From assembly GCF_018224885.1 (NCBI RefSeq), contig NZ_JAGTXB010000002.1, positions 248,001 to 312,000 on the forward strand: a DNA stretch of 64,000 nucleotides, read 5' to 3'. Each line of letters starts with the position of its first letter. Position 1 is the stretch's first letter. This DNA is from Chitinophaga hostae (GTDB taxonomy: Bacteria > Bacteroidota > Bacteroidia > Chitinophagales > Chitinophagaceae). The notes under the pieces were generated by a model, which was given only the letters and a program-made list of their open reading frames with translations, ran no database searches and was not told the DNA's origin. Positions 47,206-56,450 of the stretch are shown one piece after another. A program made the translations under genes and the position numbers.

Positions 47206-48006
47206 ATGAAGAATATCCTGGCAGAAATAGTTGCTCACAAACATGTTGAAATTGCCGCACGCAAATTGCAGCGCAGCGCACAGGACCTGCAGCAGTCCCC
47301 CGGATTTGCCCGCGAAACATTATCGCTCCGTCAGTTCCTGCAACAGCCGGAAAAGACCGGCATCATCGCGGAATTCAAACGCCGGTCGCCCTCAAAAGGA
47401 TTGATCAATGGCGAGGTCACCGTACAACAGGTAACTACGGCGTATACACGCTATGGGGCCTCCGGTTTGTCAGTACTCACCGATGAAAAATATTTCGGTG
47501 GTTCCTCCGATGACCTGCAACAGGCCCGCAGCTTTAACCAGATCCCCATTCTGCGCAAAGATTTTGTGATAGACGAATACCAGATACTGGAAGCTAAAGC
47601 CATTGGCGCCGACGTAATATTGCTCATCGCCGAATGCCTCAGCACAGCTGAGGTAGCACAACTCGCCGCTTTTGCACATAACCTGGGCCTGGAGGTATTA
47701 CTTGAAGTACACAGCGAAGCGCAACTGGAAAAAGTAACCGAACATACACACCTGGTAGGTGTGAACAACCGCGATCTGGTTACCTTCCAGGTAGACTTTA
47801 ACCGCTCCTGTGAGCTGGCGCCAAAAATTCCGGCCGATAAAATAAAGGTGGCGGAAAGCGGCATCAACGATCCTGCTGCCATCGTAACACTTAAAGCCGC
47901 CGGCTTCCAGGGCTTCCTGATAGGTGAGCATTTCATGAAGCAGGAAGATCCTGCCCGCGCCTTCGAAAATTTTGTACAAACGCTTCAGGATCTGCAGCAT
48001 AAATAA
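47206..48006 (+). CDS. trpC: Indole-3-glycerol phosphate synthase
   Basis: 266 residues, a beta/alpha barrel. It closes the pyrrole ring to form indole-glycerol phosphate. Catalytic segments are TGIIAEFKRRSPSKGLI (Glu, Lys), VLTDEKYFGGSSDDL, PILRKDFVIDEYQI (catalytic Lys), DVILLIAECLS, LEVHSEAQLE, VGVNNRDL and VAESGIND. It is separate from TrpF. The trpF start follows 7 bp after the stop. Confidence 0.97.
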   Translation: MKNILAEIVAHKHVEIAARKLQRSAQDLQQSPGFARETLSLRQFLQQPEKTGIIAEFKRRSPSKGLINGEVTVQQVTTAYTRYGASGLSVLTDEKYFGGSSDDLQQARSFNQIPILRKDFVIDEYQILEAKAIGADVILLIAECLSTAEVAQLAAFAHNLGLEVLLEVHSEAQLEKVTEHTHLVGVNNRDLVTFQVDFNRSCELAPKIPADKIKVAESGINDPAAIVTLKAAGFQGFLIGEHFMKQEDPARAFENFVQTLQDLQHK

Positions 48007-48013
48007 TAACAAC

Positions 48014-48649
48014 ATGCGTGTAAAAGTTTGCGGCATCACAAGAATAAAGGATTTGCAGGCGCTGGTAGCTAACAGCGTGGATTTTGCAGGCTTTATTTTT
48101 TACGAGAAATCACCGCGTTTTGCCGGGAACAAAATAGATCCAAGATCAGTACGCGAAACAACAGGTATCAAAAAAACAGGGGTGTTTGTTAATGCGTCCA
48201 TTGAACAGATACAACGCACCATTGCAGATTATGCACTGGATTTTGTACAACTGCATGGCGATGAAACACCGGCATTTTGTGCTGCCATCCGGGAAGCAAT
48301 CCCGGTGATTAAAGCTTTTCGTATAGGGGAAAACGTTAATTGGCAAACGGAAGTGGCGCCGTTTATCCCGGTAACAGATTATTTTCTTTTCGATACCGCT
48401 TCCGTGAAAGGGTATGGCGGTACCGGTGAGCGTTTTAACTGGGAGCTGCTGGCCACTTATCCATTTGATCATCCCTTCTTTTTAAGCGGAGGAATCACCC
48501 CGGAGCAGGCAACAGAAATCAGTGAGCTGCAATTACCGGCATTGTTTGCAGCAGATGTGAACAGTAAGTTTGAAGACAGTCCCGGTGTAAAAAACATAAC
48601 GCTGGTAGAACATTTTGTAAAACAAATTCATTCATCAATAATAAAATAA
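48014..48649 (+). CDS. trpF: Phosphoribosylanthranilate isomerase
   Basis: 211 residues from ATG 48014 (MRVKVCGITRIKDLQALV); the frame opens earlier inside trpC but the family starts here. Catalytic Cys7 is in VKVCGIT. The catalytic Asp is in the segment YFLFDTASVKGYGGTGERFN, and LSGGITPEQA and FAADVNSKFEDSPGVKN bind phosphate. It isomerises phosphoribosylanthranilate. Being dedicated, it makes HisA/TrpF bifunctionality of the downstream HisA unnecessary. Confidence 0.96.
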   Translation: MRVKVCGITRIKDLQALVANSVDFAGFIFYEKSPRFAGNKIDPRSVRETTGIKKTGVFVNASIEQIQRTIADYALDFVQLHGDETPAFCAAIREAIPVIKAFRIGENVNWQTEVAPFIPVTDYFLFDTASVKGYGGTGERFNWELLATYPFDHPFFLSGGITPEQATEISELQLPALFAADVNSKFEDSPGVKNITLVEHFVKQIHSSIIK

Positions 48650-48655
48650 ACGGTC

Positions 48656-49864
48656 ATGGATATTGCGATTAATACCGGCAACTCCAGGTATCAGGTGGAT
48701 AAGAATGGCTATTATGGCAGATTTGGAGGGGCATACATTCCTGAAATGTTATACCCCAACGTGGAGGAATTACAATCCCAATACCTCAGTATACTAAGCG
48801 ACCCTTCTTTTCAGCAGGAGTTTGAAGCTTTGCTTACAGACTATGTAGGCCGGCCTTCCCCGCTGTATTTCGCTAAACGTTTGTCAGAAAAATATAAGGC
48901 AAATATTTTCCTTAAAAGAGAAGATCTTAATCATACCGGCGCACACAAAGTAAACAACACCATCGGGCAGATCCTGCTGGCAAAACGCCTGGGTAAAAAC
49001 CGCATCATCGCAGAAACCGGCGCCGGCCAGCATGGCGTAGCCACTGCTACAGTATGTGCGTTAATGGGACTGGAATGCGTGGTGTATATGGGAAGCATTG
49101 ATATCGAGAGACAAGCACCCAACGTGGCCCGCATGAAAATGCTTGGCGCCACCGTAGTACCTGCTACCAGCGGCAGCAGAACGCTGAAAGATGCCACCAA
49201 TGAGGCTATCCGCGACTGGATCAACAACCCGGTAGATACCCACTATATACTGGGCACCGCTGCCGGTCCGCATCCCTATCCCGATATGGTAGCCCGGTTC
49301 CAGTCAGTGATCAGCGAGGAAATAAAGAAACAGCTGCTGGCTAAAACCGGTAGCGAAAATCCTGACTATGTAGTGGCTTGTATTGGCGGTGGCAGTAACG
49401 CCGCCGGCGCTTATTTTCACTACCTGGACAGGGAAGACGTGAAACTGGTGGCCGTAGAAGCGGGAGGTAAAGGAGTACACAGCGGCTTTTCCGCCGCCAC
49501 CACCCAATTGGGTACTATCGGGATTATCCACGCCAGCAAAACGTTACTGATGCAAACCAGCGACGGACAGATCACAGAACCGCATTCCATCTCCGCAGGA
49601 CTCGATTATCCGGGTATCGGACCTATGCACGCACATCTGTACGAATCAGGGCGTGCACAGTTTCTTTCTGCCACCGATGATGAAGCCCTGGCTGCTGCCT
49701 ATGAGCTGAGTTTGCTGGAAGGAATTATTCCTGCTATGGAATCGGCACATGCCCTGGCAAAATTGAAAGATCTGCCCCTGAAAAAAGAAGATGTAGTTGT
49801 GGTATGCCTTTCCGGTCGCGGTGATAAAGACCTGGAAACTTATATCCGTCACATGAATAAATAA
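48656..49864 (+). CDS. trpB: Tryptophan synthase beta subunit
   Basis: 402 residues, PLP enzyme. It condenses indole with serine. The start [20 protein letters not shown] is typical. The PLP Lys is in [56 protein letters not shown] (phosphate loop) and [17 protein letters not shown] follow. It is next to trpA, its partner in the alpha2-beta2 complex. Confidence 0.97.
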   Translation: MDIAINTGNSRYQVDKNGYYGRFGGAYIPEMLYPNVEELQSQYLSILSDPSFQQEFEALLTDYVGRPSPLYFAKRLSEKYKANIFLKREDLNHTGAHKVNNTIGQILLAKRLGKNRIIAETGAGQHGVATATVCALMGLECVVYMGSIDIERQAPNVARMKMLGATVVPATSGSRTLKDATNEAIRDWINNPVDTHYILGTAAGPHPYPDMVARFQSVISEEIKKQLLAKTGSENPDYVVACIGGGSNAAGAYFHYLDREDVKLVAVEAGGKGVHSGFSAATTQLGTIGIIHASKTLLMQTSDGQITEPHSISAGLDYPGIGPMHAHLYESGRAQFLSATDDEALAAAYELSLLEGIIPAMESAHALAKLKDLPLKKEDVVVVCLSGRGDKDLETYIRHMNK

Positions 49865-49872
49865 AATGGATT

Positions 49873-50643
49873 ATGCAAAATCGTATTGATCAACTGTTTG
49901 CCAAAAAGCAACACGGCGTTTTAAATATATACTGCACGGCTGGTTTCCCGGAACTAAACGATACCCTTCCGGTAATGACCGCCCTGCAGCAACATGGTGC
50001 GGATCTGATAGAACTCGGTATGCCTTTCTCGGACCCGCTGGCAGATGGCCCGGTAATCCAGGACAGCAGCACCAGGGCCCTGAAAAACGGCATGAGCCTG
50101 CATACCCTCTTTGAGCAACTCGCAGGCTTCCGGAATACCATACAGGTGCCCGTTATCCTCATGGGATATTTTAACCCGGTACTTACCTACGGCGTGGAAG
50201 CCTTCTGTGCCAAATGCGCGGAAGTCGGGATAGATGGTATTATAGTACCGGACCTGCCTATGGCCGAATACGAAAACGAATACAAACCGGTATTTGAAAA
50301 ATATAACCTGCATCTTATCTTCCTGGTAACGCCAGAAACCAGCGAAGCCAGGATACGGAAAATTGATAGCCTTAGCAAAGGGTTTCTCTATGCCGTATCT
50401 TCTTCTTCCACTACGGGGAAAGACAAGGATATGAACGATCAGCAGGCCTATTTTGAAAGGCTGAAAGAATTACAACTCAGCAACCCGGTATTAATTGGTT
50501 TTGGTATAAAAGATAAAGCTACTTTTGATGCGGCAACGGCACATGCCAACGGCGCTATTATAGGAACAGCTTTTATAAAAGCCATCGAAAACAGCCGGAA
50601 TATTGATGAAACGGTAAAATCATTTATTGAAACAATAAAATGA
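49873..50643 (+). CDS. trpA: Tryptophan synthase alpha subunit
   Basis: 256 residues, a beta/alpha barrel. It splits indole-glycerol phosphate to indole and glyceraldehyde 3-phosphate. Catalytic Glu is in DLIELGMPFSDPLADGPVIQ (together with the conserved Asp), and the other catalytic Asp is in GIIVPDLPMAEYE. LYAVSSSSTTG and VLIGFGIKDKATFD bind phosphate. The last trp gene; a palindromic repeat separates it from hisH. Confidence 0.97.
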   Translation: MQNRIDQLFAKKQHGVLNIYCTAGFPELNDTLPVMTALQQHGADLIELGMPFSDPLADGPVIQDSSTRALKNGMSLHTLFEQLAGFRNTIQVPVILMGYFNPVLTYGVEAFCAKCAEVGIDGIIVPDLPMAEYENEYKPVFEKYNLHLIFLVTPETSEARIRKIDSLSKGFLYAVSSSSTTGKDKDMNDQQAYFERLKELQLSNPVLIGFGIKDKATFDAATAHANGAIIGTAFIKAIENSRNIDETVKSFIETIK

Positions 50644-50740
50644 GAATTATGAATTACCAATTATGAATTACGGATCTGTAAATAGATCAACAAATACTGT
50701 AATTCGTAATTCATAATTCATAATTGGCAATTCATAATTC
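50644..50740. repeat. AATTATGAATTAC palindromic repeat between trpA and hisH
   Basis: GAATTATGAATTACCAATTA with ATGAATTACG (50644-50672) pairs with CGTAATTCATAATTCATAAT plus TGGCAATTCATAATTC (50705-50740). The right arm has one extra 7-nt ATAATTC unit. This AT-rich hairpin-like element lacks similarity to the CCAGGATTAAAC family. It lies where a transcript would pass from trp to the second his block. Confidence 0.8.
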
Positions 50741-50751
50741 GTAATTCTTTT

Positions 50752-51345
50752 ATGAAAACGGTTATCATAAAATACAACGCCGGTAATATCCGTTCTGTGC
50801 AGTTTGCATTGGAGCGTTTAGGCGTGAACGGTACTGTTACTGATGATCACGAGGAGATCATGGCGGCCGATAAGGTTATTTTTCCCGGTGTAGGAGAAGC
50901 CAGTACGGCAATGCAATACCTGAAAGAAAGAAAACTGGATAAGGTGATTGGCGGCCTGAAACAGCCGGTACTGGGTATTTGCCTGGGTATGCAGCTGCTG
51001 TGCCGGCATTCGGAAGAAAATAATACGGATTGCATCGGTGTGTTTGATGTAAACGTAAAGCGCTTCCAGTCACCGGTGGAAAACCTGCTTAAAATACCAC
51101 AAATAGGCTGGAACAATATTACGGGTTTGCATAGTGTAGTATTTGAACATGTACCGGAAAACGCCTACATGTATTTCGTGCACAGCTACTATGCTGCACT
51201 TGGCGCAGATACCGTAGCCATCACCAATTACGTGATCAACTACAGCGCTGCACTGCAAAAAAATAATTTCTATGCAGTACAGTTTCACCCGGAAAAATCC
51301 GCTGAAGCAGGCGCACGTATTATTGAAAACTTTTTGAATCTCTGA
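50752..51345 (+). CDS. hisH: Imidazole glycerol phosphate synthase, glutamine amidotransferase subunit
   Basis: 197 residues, class I amidotransferase. VIIKYNAGNIRSVQFALERL starts the fold. The catalytic Cys is in VLGICLGMQLLCRHSEE, and the His and Glu are in AVQFHPEKSAEAG. PQIGWNN and YFVHSYY are HisH-specific. It feeds ammonia to HisF. It stops 1 bp before the GNAT-hisA gene. Confidence 0.96.
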   Translation: MKTVIIKYNAGNIRSVQFALERLGVNGTVTDDHEEIMAADKVIFPGVGEASTAMQYLKERKLDKVIGGLKQPVLGICLGMQLLCRHSEENNTDCIGVFDVNVKRFQSPVENLLKIPQIGWNNITGLHSVVFEHVPENAYMYFVHSYYAALGADTVAITNYVINYSAALQKNNFYAVQFHPEKSAEAGARIIENFLNL

Positions 51346-51346
51346 G

Positions 51347-52492
51347 ATGAATATCCGCAGGATCAGTGCAGACGATACGTTACAACTCCGCCGGGATGTA
51401 TTGTACCCCAACGAATCATTGTCGGCCGTAAAGGTAGATCATGATGAAGACGGATTACACTTTGGCGTTTTTGATCACGGACAACTGGTAACAGTGGTAT
51501 CCCTTTTCCTGGAACGCGACAGCGCCCAGTTCCGTAAGCTGGCTACCCTGCCGGCTGCACAGGGAAAAGGGTATGGTAAAGCTGTACTCGCGCACCTTGC
51601 AGGTATCTGCAAAAAAGAAAATATAAAATTGCTCTGGTGTAATGCCCGTGATACAGCAGTCGGTTTTTATGACAGGTTGGGATACACTGCAAAGGGTGAT
51701 TATTTTGTAAAGGGCGGTATCAATTTTATAAGAATGGAACTGCCTTTGGAACAAACAGATATGACAGCAAAACATTTCGAAATTATTCCCGCCATTGATA
51801 TTATCGATGGTAAATGCGTACGACTTACCCAGGGCGATTACAGCCAGCAGAAAATATACAATGAGCATCCGCTGGAAGTAGCTAAAGAGTTTGAAGCCAT
51901 CGGCGTACGACGCCTGCACCTGGTAGATCTTGACGGCGCCAAAAAAGGACAGGTGGTAAACTGGAAAGTGCTGGAGAGCATTGTGGGTAAAACCAGCCTG
52001 GTAACAGATTTTGGAGGGGGCATCAAAACCGGGAAGGATATTGATATCGTTTTTGAATGCGGCGCGGCGTTAGCTACTATTGGTAGCGTAGCCGTGAAAC
52101 AGCCGGAATTGTTTTTTAGCTGGGTTGCCCAATACGGAGCCGGTAAAATATTCCTGGGCGCCGATGTGAAGGAAGAAAAGATAGCAGTAGGCGGCTGGCT
52201 GGAAACAACGGGGCTTTCTGTATTTGATTTCCTGGAAAGCAATGTCGCAAACGGTGTCACCAATATCTTTTGTACAGATATCGCAAAAGATGGTCTTTTA
52301 CAGGGACCATCTACGGAGTTGTACAAAAAAATTATTGAACGCTTTCCGGCTATTAACTTTGTGGCCAGCGGTGGAGTAAGCAATATTGAAGACGTGGCGG
52401 CCTTGCAGGAAATAGGCTGCAGCGGCGCTATTATTGGTAAAGCTATCTATGAGGGAAATATCTCCATGGAAGCATTAAAAACATTCCTGTAA
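51347..52492 (+). CDS. hisA: GNAT acetyltransferase fused to HisA (ProFAR isomerase)
   Basis: 381 residues, against about 240 for normal HisA. Residues 1-135 form a complete GNAT domain: the acetyl-CoA loop is LPAAQGKGYGKAVLAHLAG, with LWCNARDTAVGFYDRLGY near its end. HisA starts at Met139 (MTAKHFEIIPAIDIIDGKCV) and has catalytic Asp in PAIDIIDG and in FCTDIAKDGLLQGPS, with FGGGIKTG and VASGGVSN binding phosphate. The frame is continuous from ATG 51347. An internal ATG at 51761 could also start free HisA. HisA isomerises ProFAR in histidine synthesis; the role of the acetyltransferase part is unknown. Confidence 0.93.
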   Translation: MNIRRISADDTLQLRRDVLYPNESLSAVKVDHDEDGLHFGVFDHGQLVTVVSLFLERDSAQFRKLATLPAAQGKGYGKAVLAHLAGICKKENIKLLWCNARDTAVGFYDRLGYTAKGDYFVKGGINFIRMELPLEQTDMTAKHFEIIPAIDIIDGKCVRLTQGDYSQQKIYNEHPLEVAKEFEAIGVRRLHLVDLDGAKKGQVVNWKVLESIVGKTSLVTDFGGGIKTGKDIDIVFECGAALATIGSVAVKQPELFFSWVAQYGAGKIFLGADVKEEKIAVGGWLETTGLSVFDFLESNVANGVTNIFCTDIAKDGLLQGPSTELYKKIIERFPAINFVASGGVSNIEDVAALQEIGCSGAIIGKAIYEGNISMEALKTFL

Positions 52493-52503
52493 ATCTTTAA
52501 CAC

Positions 52504-53259
52504 ATGTTGACCAAACGTATCATACCATGCCTGGATATCAAAGACGGACGTACCGTTAAAGGTGTCAACTTCGAAAATATCCGTGATGCCGGTGATCCAA
52601 TTGAGCTGGGTGCCTTATATGCCCGGCAGGGCGCCGATGAACTGGTATTCCTCGATATTACCGCTACCAATGAACGCCGGAAAACGCTGGCGGAACTGGT
52701 AACCCGTATCGCCCGTCATGTGAATATTCCGTTTACGGTGGGCGGTGGTATCTCGTCTGTAGAAGATGTAAATGTACTGCTGCAATCCGGCGCTGATAAA
52801 ATATCTGTTAATACCTCCGCCTTTAAGGAACCGGCACTGGTAGACCGGCTTGCCCGTGAATTTGGCAGCCAGTGTATTGTACTGGCTATTGATACCCGGT
52901 TTGAGGATGGCGACTGGTACGTATACCTCAACGGCGGCCGCGTAAAAACAGACGTGAAAGCATTTGACTGGGCCAAAGAGGCCGTGAATCGAGGCGCCGG
53001 TGAAATACTCCTCACCTCTATGAACAACGATGGCACCAAAAAAGGTTTTGCACTGGATATTACCGGCCAGTTGTCCCAAAACCTGAATGTGCCTGTTATC
53101 GCTTCCGGTGGCGCTGGTAACATGGAACATTTTGTAGACGTATTTGGAAACGCACAGGCGGATGCTGCTCTTGCTGCCAGCATCTTCCACTATAAAGAAA
53201 TAGAAATACCCGCGCTCAAAACCTTTCTTTATAACAAAGGGGTGAACGTAAGATTTTAG
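52504..53259 (+). CDS. hisF: Imidazole glycerol phosphate synthase, cyclase subunit
   Basis: 251 residues, a beta/alpha barrel homologous to His[21 protein letters not shown] has the catalytic Asp in CLDIKDG; the second catalytic Asp is in [36 protein letters not shown] and [17 protein letters not shown] bind phosphate. It pairs with HisH and makes imidazole glycerol phosphate and AICAR. Confidence 0.97.
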   Translation: MLTKRIIPCLDIKDGRTVKGVNFENIRDAGDPIELGALYARQGADELVFLDITATNERRKTLAELVTRIARHVNIPFTVGGGISSVEDVNVLLQSGADKISVNTSAFKEPALVDRLAREFGSQCIVLAIDTRFEDGDWYVYLNGGRVKTDVKAFDWAKEAVNRGAGEILLTSMNNDGTKKGFALDITGQLSQNLNVPVIASGGAGNMEHFVDVFGNAQADAALAASIFHYKEIEIPALKTFLYNKGVNVRF

Positions 53260-53280
53260 TGATACCTGAAACAAAGTAAC

Positions 53281-53874
53281 ATGCAGATAGATTTTCAAAA
53301 GTCGTCCGATGGCCTTGTACCGGCTATTATACAGGATGCTGTGACAAGCAAAGTGCTCATGCTCGGTTATATGAACCGTGAAGCACTGGAGAAAACCATG
53401 GCGGAAAGTAAGGTGACTTTTTTCAGCCGCTCTAAAAACCGTTTATGGACAAAAGGAGAAGAAAGCGGGAATTTCCTGATCGTAAAAGATTTGAAGGTCG
53501 ACTGCGACCAGGATACCATTCTCGTTAAGGCCAGCCCCGTTGGTCCCGTATGTCATACCGGCGCAGATACCTGCTGGGATGAGCAAAATATAAGCAACGA
53601 TTTTCTCGCCACCCTGGAAGGCATTATCGCTGACCGGAAAAATAATCCTACCGATAAATCCTACACCGCCAGCTTGTTTGCACGGGGTATCAATAAAATT
53701 GCACAAAAAGTAGGAGAGGAAGCAGTGGAAGTGGTGATCGAAGCAAAGGATAACAACGATGAATTATTTCTCAACGAATCCGCTGATTTGTTGTTCCATT
53801 ACCTGATCCTGTTGCAGGCCAAAGGGTTCCAGCTGTCAGATGTTATATCGGTGTTAAAACAGCGGCATAAATAA
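53281..53874 (+). CDS. hisI: Bifunctional phosphoribosyl-AMP cyclohydrolase / phosphoribosyl-ATP pyrophosphatase
   Basis: 197 residues, a HisI-HisE fusion (hisIE). The HisI part has VLMLGYMNREALEKTMAESK, TFFSRSKNRLWTKGEESGN and the metal-binding DCDQDTILVKASPVGPVCHTG. The HisE part follows from about 110 with SYTASLFARGINKIAQKVGE and EAVEVVIEAK. It carries out steps two and three of the pathway and is the last gene of the cluster. Confidence 0.97.
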   Translation: MQIDFQKSSDGLVPAIIQDAVTSKVLMLGYMNREALEKTMAESKVTFFSRSKNRLWTKGEESGNFLIVKDLKVDCDQDTILVKASPVGPVCHTGADTCWDEQNISNDFLATLEGIIADRKNNPTDKSYTASLFARGINKIAQKVGEEAVEVVIEAKDNNDELFLNESADLLFHYLILLQAKGFQLSDVISVLKQRHK

Positions 53875-53898
53875 TTGACCGGCTTCGCCGGTAATTAG

Positions 53899-54048
53899 AT
53901 TTTCTTGCCCAGGATTTTGATGATTTTGAAGATTAGCCTGATTTTATTTCTATCTGTTACGGAATGATTAGTAACTAATAAGCCCGTAAGATGAATGGAA
54001 TAAAATCAGTTTAATCTTCAAAATCATCAAAATCCTGGGCAAGAAAAT
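53899..54048. repeat. Long hairpin repeat, copy C (variant) of the CCAGGATT family
   Basis: Perfect 37-bp arms at 53899-53935 and 54012-54048 contain CTTGCCCAGGATTTTGATGA. The inner sequences GCCTGATTTTATTT and GGAATAAAATCAGTT nearly continue the stem. It is 25 bp after hisIE. The flanking GGCTTCGCCGG and GCGGGCGAAGCCCGC are small hairpins of their own. Confidence 0.88.
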
Positions 54049-54132
54049 TTAATAGCGGGCGAAGCCCGCAGTTCGCTCCTTAAAAAATCTCTTCGTATAT
54101 TACACCCCTCTAACTAATTAAAATAATTCGTA

Positions 54133-55218
54133 ATGAAACAGATTTTCCTGTTAGCCGCTGTGGTGCTGTTTTCCGCAGGTGTGTATGCCCAGCAGGTATC
54201 GGGTATAGTGAAAGGAGGCAACGGCAAAACCATATACCTTTTTGATGACCAGGACAATAACCCGGACGACTCCGTAGTGATCAAGAATGATCAGTTTAGT
54301 TTCCGGGTAAAAAGCGGCAAAGAACCCGTTGTATACGCGTTGATACTCAGGGATGTGAATTACCCGATGTTGTTTGTAACAGGAGGAAGCGAGCCGGTTC
54401 ATTTTGCTACCAGCGTGGAAACTTATCCTATTGCTTCTTCGGTGAAAGGTAACGACAATACCCAGGCAATGCAGCAATACCAGAAAGCTTTTGAGCCGCT
54501 GATCAAAAGAGCGCAGGAGTTGAATAATTCGGCCAGGGAAATTAACCCGGAAGATGAACCAGCCAAAAATGCTTTCCGCAAAAAGGCCGATGAATTCAGT
54601 AAGGATGTGGTAAAAACAGGCAAGGACTTTATCAAAACACATCCGCGTAATATTGCCAGCGTGTGGCTGCTGATGAACGAACTACGGTCTCGCCTGGAGG
54701 CAGAAGAATTCCAGGAACTGTTCAGTTCCCTTGACAAATCCATACAGAGCAGCCAATACGGAGAAAGCGTAACCGCCTATATAAAAAGTCTGAAAGCAAA
54801 CGGGGTAAATGTGGCCGCGGACGACTTTTCCCAGACAGATACAAAGGGTCAGCCGGTAAAGCTTTCCTCATTCCGGGGCAAGTATGTGTTGGTCGACTTC
54901 TGGGCCAGCTGGTGCGGTCCCTGTCGCCAGGAAAATCCCAATGTTGTAAAAGCGTATAACAAATACAAGGATAAGAACTTTACCATCCTGGGGGTTTCCC
55001 TCGACGATAACCGTGACCGCTGGTTACGGGCTATCAGCCAGGACGGCCTTACCTGGACACAGGTATCTGATCTGCGTGGATGGAGCAATGAAGTGGCTGT
55101 ACAGTACAGTATCCAGTCCATCCCGTCCAACTTCCTGGTAAGCCCGGAGGGAAAGATTATTGCCCGCAACCTGCGGGGAGAAGAGCTGGAGGCTAAACTG
55201 CAGGAATTACTGCAATAG
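54133..55218 (+). CDS. TlpA-like thioredoxin-domain protein with DUF4369-type N-terminus (first of a tandem pair)
   Basis: 361 residues with a Sec signal (MKQIFLLAAVVLFSAGVYAQ). The N-terminal 90 residues (QVSGIVKGGNGKTIYLFDDQ) match the DUF4369 beta-sandwich, and a helical middle part follows. The thioredoxin domain from about 235 begins GKYVLVDFWASWCGPCRQEN, with the active-site CGPC near 260. The cis-Pro is in QSIPSNFLVSPEGKI. It acts in the periplasm as a thiol-disulfide oxidoreductase; the target is unknown. Confidence 0.9.
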   Translation: MKQIFLLAAVVLFSAGVYAQQVSGIVKGGNGKTIYLFDDQDNNPDDSVVIKNDQFSFRVKSGKEPVVYALILRDVNYPMLFVTGGSEPVHFATSVETYPIASSVKGNDNTQAMQQYQKAFEPLIKRAQELNNSAREINPEDEPAKNAFRKKADEFSKDVVKTGKDFIKTHPRNIASVWLLMNELRSRLEAEEFQELFSSLDKSIQSSQYGESVTAYIKSLKANGVNVAADDFSQTDTKGQPVKLSSFRGKYVLVDFWASWCGPCRQENPNVVKAYNKYKDKNFTILGVSLDDNRDRWLRAISQDGLTWTQVSDLRGWSNEVAVQYSIQSIPSNFLVSPEGKIIARNLRGEELEAKLQELLQ

Positions 55219-55288
55219 CCGTTTATCAAAATCAGGTTGCTATTGATCAGCCGATTCTACAAATTTGTTATTCGTAAAACAAAAACCA

Positions 55289-56428
55289 ATGAAAAAAACG
55301 ATTGTGGGTATTGCCCTTTTAGCACCGGCAGTATTGTTCGCCCAGGATAAAAAGGGCTCGTCTGCAGGCAAGCCTTATACTATAGAGGGAACTGTTTCCC
55401 AACAACAGAATCCCGCTACTGTTTACTTCAGAATGCGTAAAGCAGGAGAAAACTTCGTAGATAGCGCACAAATTAAAGATGGTAAATTCACTTTTACCGG
55501 TTCACTGGAAGAACCTGGTCTGGCCAGCCTGATGCTGGTACAGAAAGGCACAGAAAAGCCGGTATCAATGAGCCGCGATATGCTCGCAGTGTTCCTGGAT
55601 AAAGGCGTTATCAGCATTAATACCACCGACTCCATCAGCAAAGCCACTGTAACCGGTTCCAAAGCCAACGATGATTATAAAAAGCTGAACGATCTGCTCA
55701 GCGATGTAAACGAGAAAGGTGCTGCACTGCAGAAACAATATCGTGAGCTGGCAAAAAACAAAGACGAAGAAGGCATTAAGAAACTGGAAGCACAATACGA
55801 TGCCCTGGACGCAGAAGAGAAAAAAATTGAGAATGACTTTCTCTCTAAAAATACCAGTTCCCCAATTGCTGTGTTCTTACTGAACCAGGTAGCAGGATAC
55901 GATCTGAAGCCAGCAGAGATTGCTCCACTGTTTAAGAAATTAAGCAAAGAAGCAAAGAACTCTCCTTCTGGTAAGGAGTTATCCAAACGCCTTGAGTCGG
56001 CACGGAAAACAGCTATCGGCGAGCAGGCGCTGGACTTTGCCCAGGCAGATGCCAACGGTAAAAACATCAGCCTCTCCTCTTTCCGTGGTAAATATGTACT
56101 GGTAGATTTCTGGGCCAGCTGGTGCGGTCCCTGCCGTGCTGAAAACCCTAATGTGGTAAAGGCTTACGACAAATTCAAATCCAAAGGCTTCGAAATCCTC
56201 GGCGTTTCCCTGGATGACAAAAAAGATAAATGGTTGGCAGCAGTAGAAGCCGATAAGCTTACCTGGACACATGTTTCCGACCTGAAGGGCTGGAAGAATG
56301 CAGCAGCCGACCTCTATGGTGTGCGCGCTATCCCCCAGAATGTGCTGGTGGATCCTAAAGGTAAAATCGTAGCTAAAAACCTGCGCGGCGACGAACTCGC
56401 TTCCAAACTGGAAGAAATACTGAAGTAG
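55289..56428 (+). CDS. TlpA-like thioredoxin-domain protein with DUF4369-type N-terminus (second of a tandem pair)
   Basis: 379 residues from ATG 55289 (MKKTIVGIALLAPAVLFAQ signal); the frame opens eight codons earlier. The layout is the same as the gene before it. The DUF4369-like part starts at YTIEGTVSQQQNPATVYFRM. A charged helical linker (about 115-190, many Lys/Glu) follows, then thioredoxin with LVDFWASWCGPCRAENPNVV near 275-290 and cis-Pro in RAIPQNVLVDPKGK. The C-terminal 110 residues are close to those of the neighbour (LTWT.VSDL.GW, NLRG.EL), so a gene duplication is likely. Confidence 0.9.
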   Translation: MKKTIVGIALLAPAVLFAQDKKGSSAGKPYTIEGTVSQQQNPATVYFRMRKAGENFVDSAQIKDGKFTFTGSLEEPGLASLMLVQKGTEKPVSMSRDMLAVFLDKGVISINTTDSISKATVTGSKANDDYKKLNDLLSDVNEKGAALQKQYRELAKNKDEEGIKKLEAQYDALDAEEKKIENDFLSKNTSSPIAVFLLNQVAGYDLKPAEIAPLFKKLSKEAKNSPSGKELSKRLESARKTAIGEQALDFAQADANGKNISLSSFRGKYVLVDFWASWCGPCRAENPNVVKAYDKFKSKGFEILGVSLDDKKDKWLAAVEADKLTWTHVSDLKGWKNAAADLYGVRAIPQNVLVDPKGKIVAKNLRGDELASKLEEILK

Positions 56429-56450
56429 AACAAGAGACATAGAGCGTAAA

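Noticed and set aside
51347..51760. GNAT as an independent gene followed by a separate hisA
   Set aside because: No stop codon separates them; the frame is continuous through Met139 of the fused protein.
52615..53298. 227-codon minus-strand frame across hisF
   Set aside because: Antisense to hisF, which has all its motifs.
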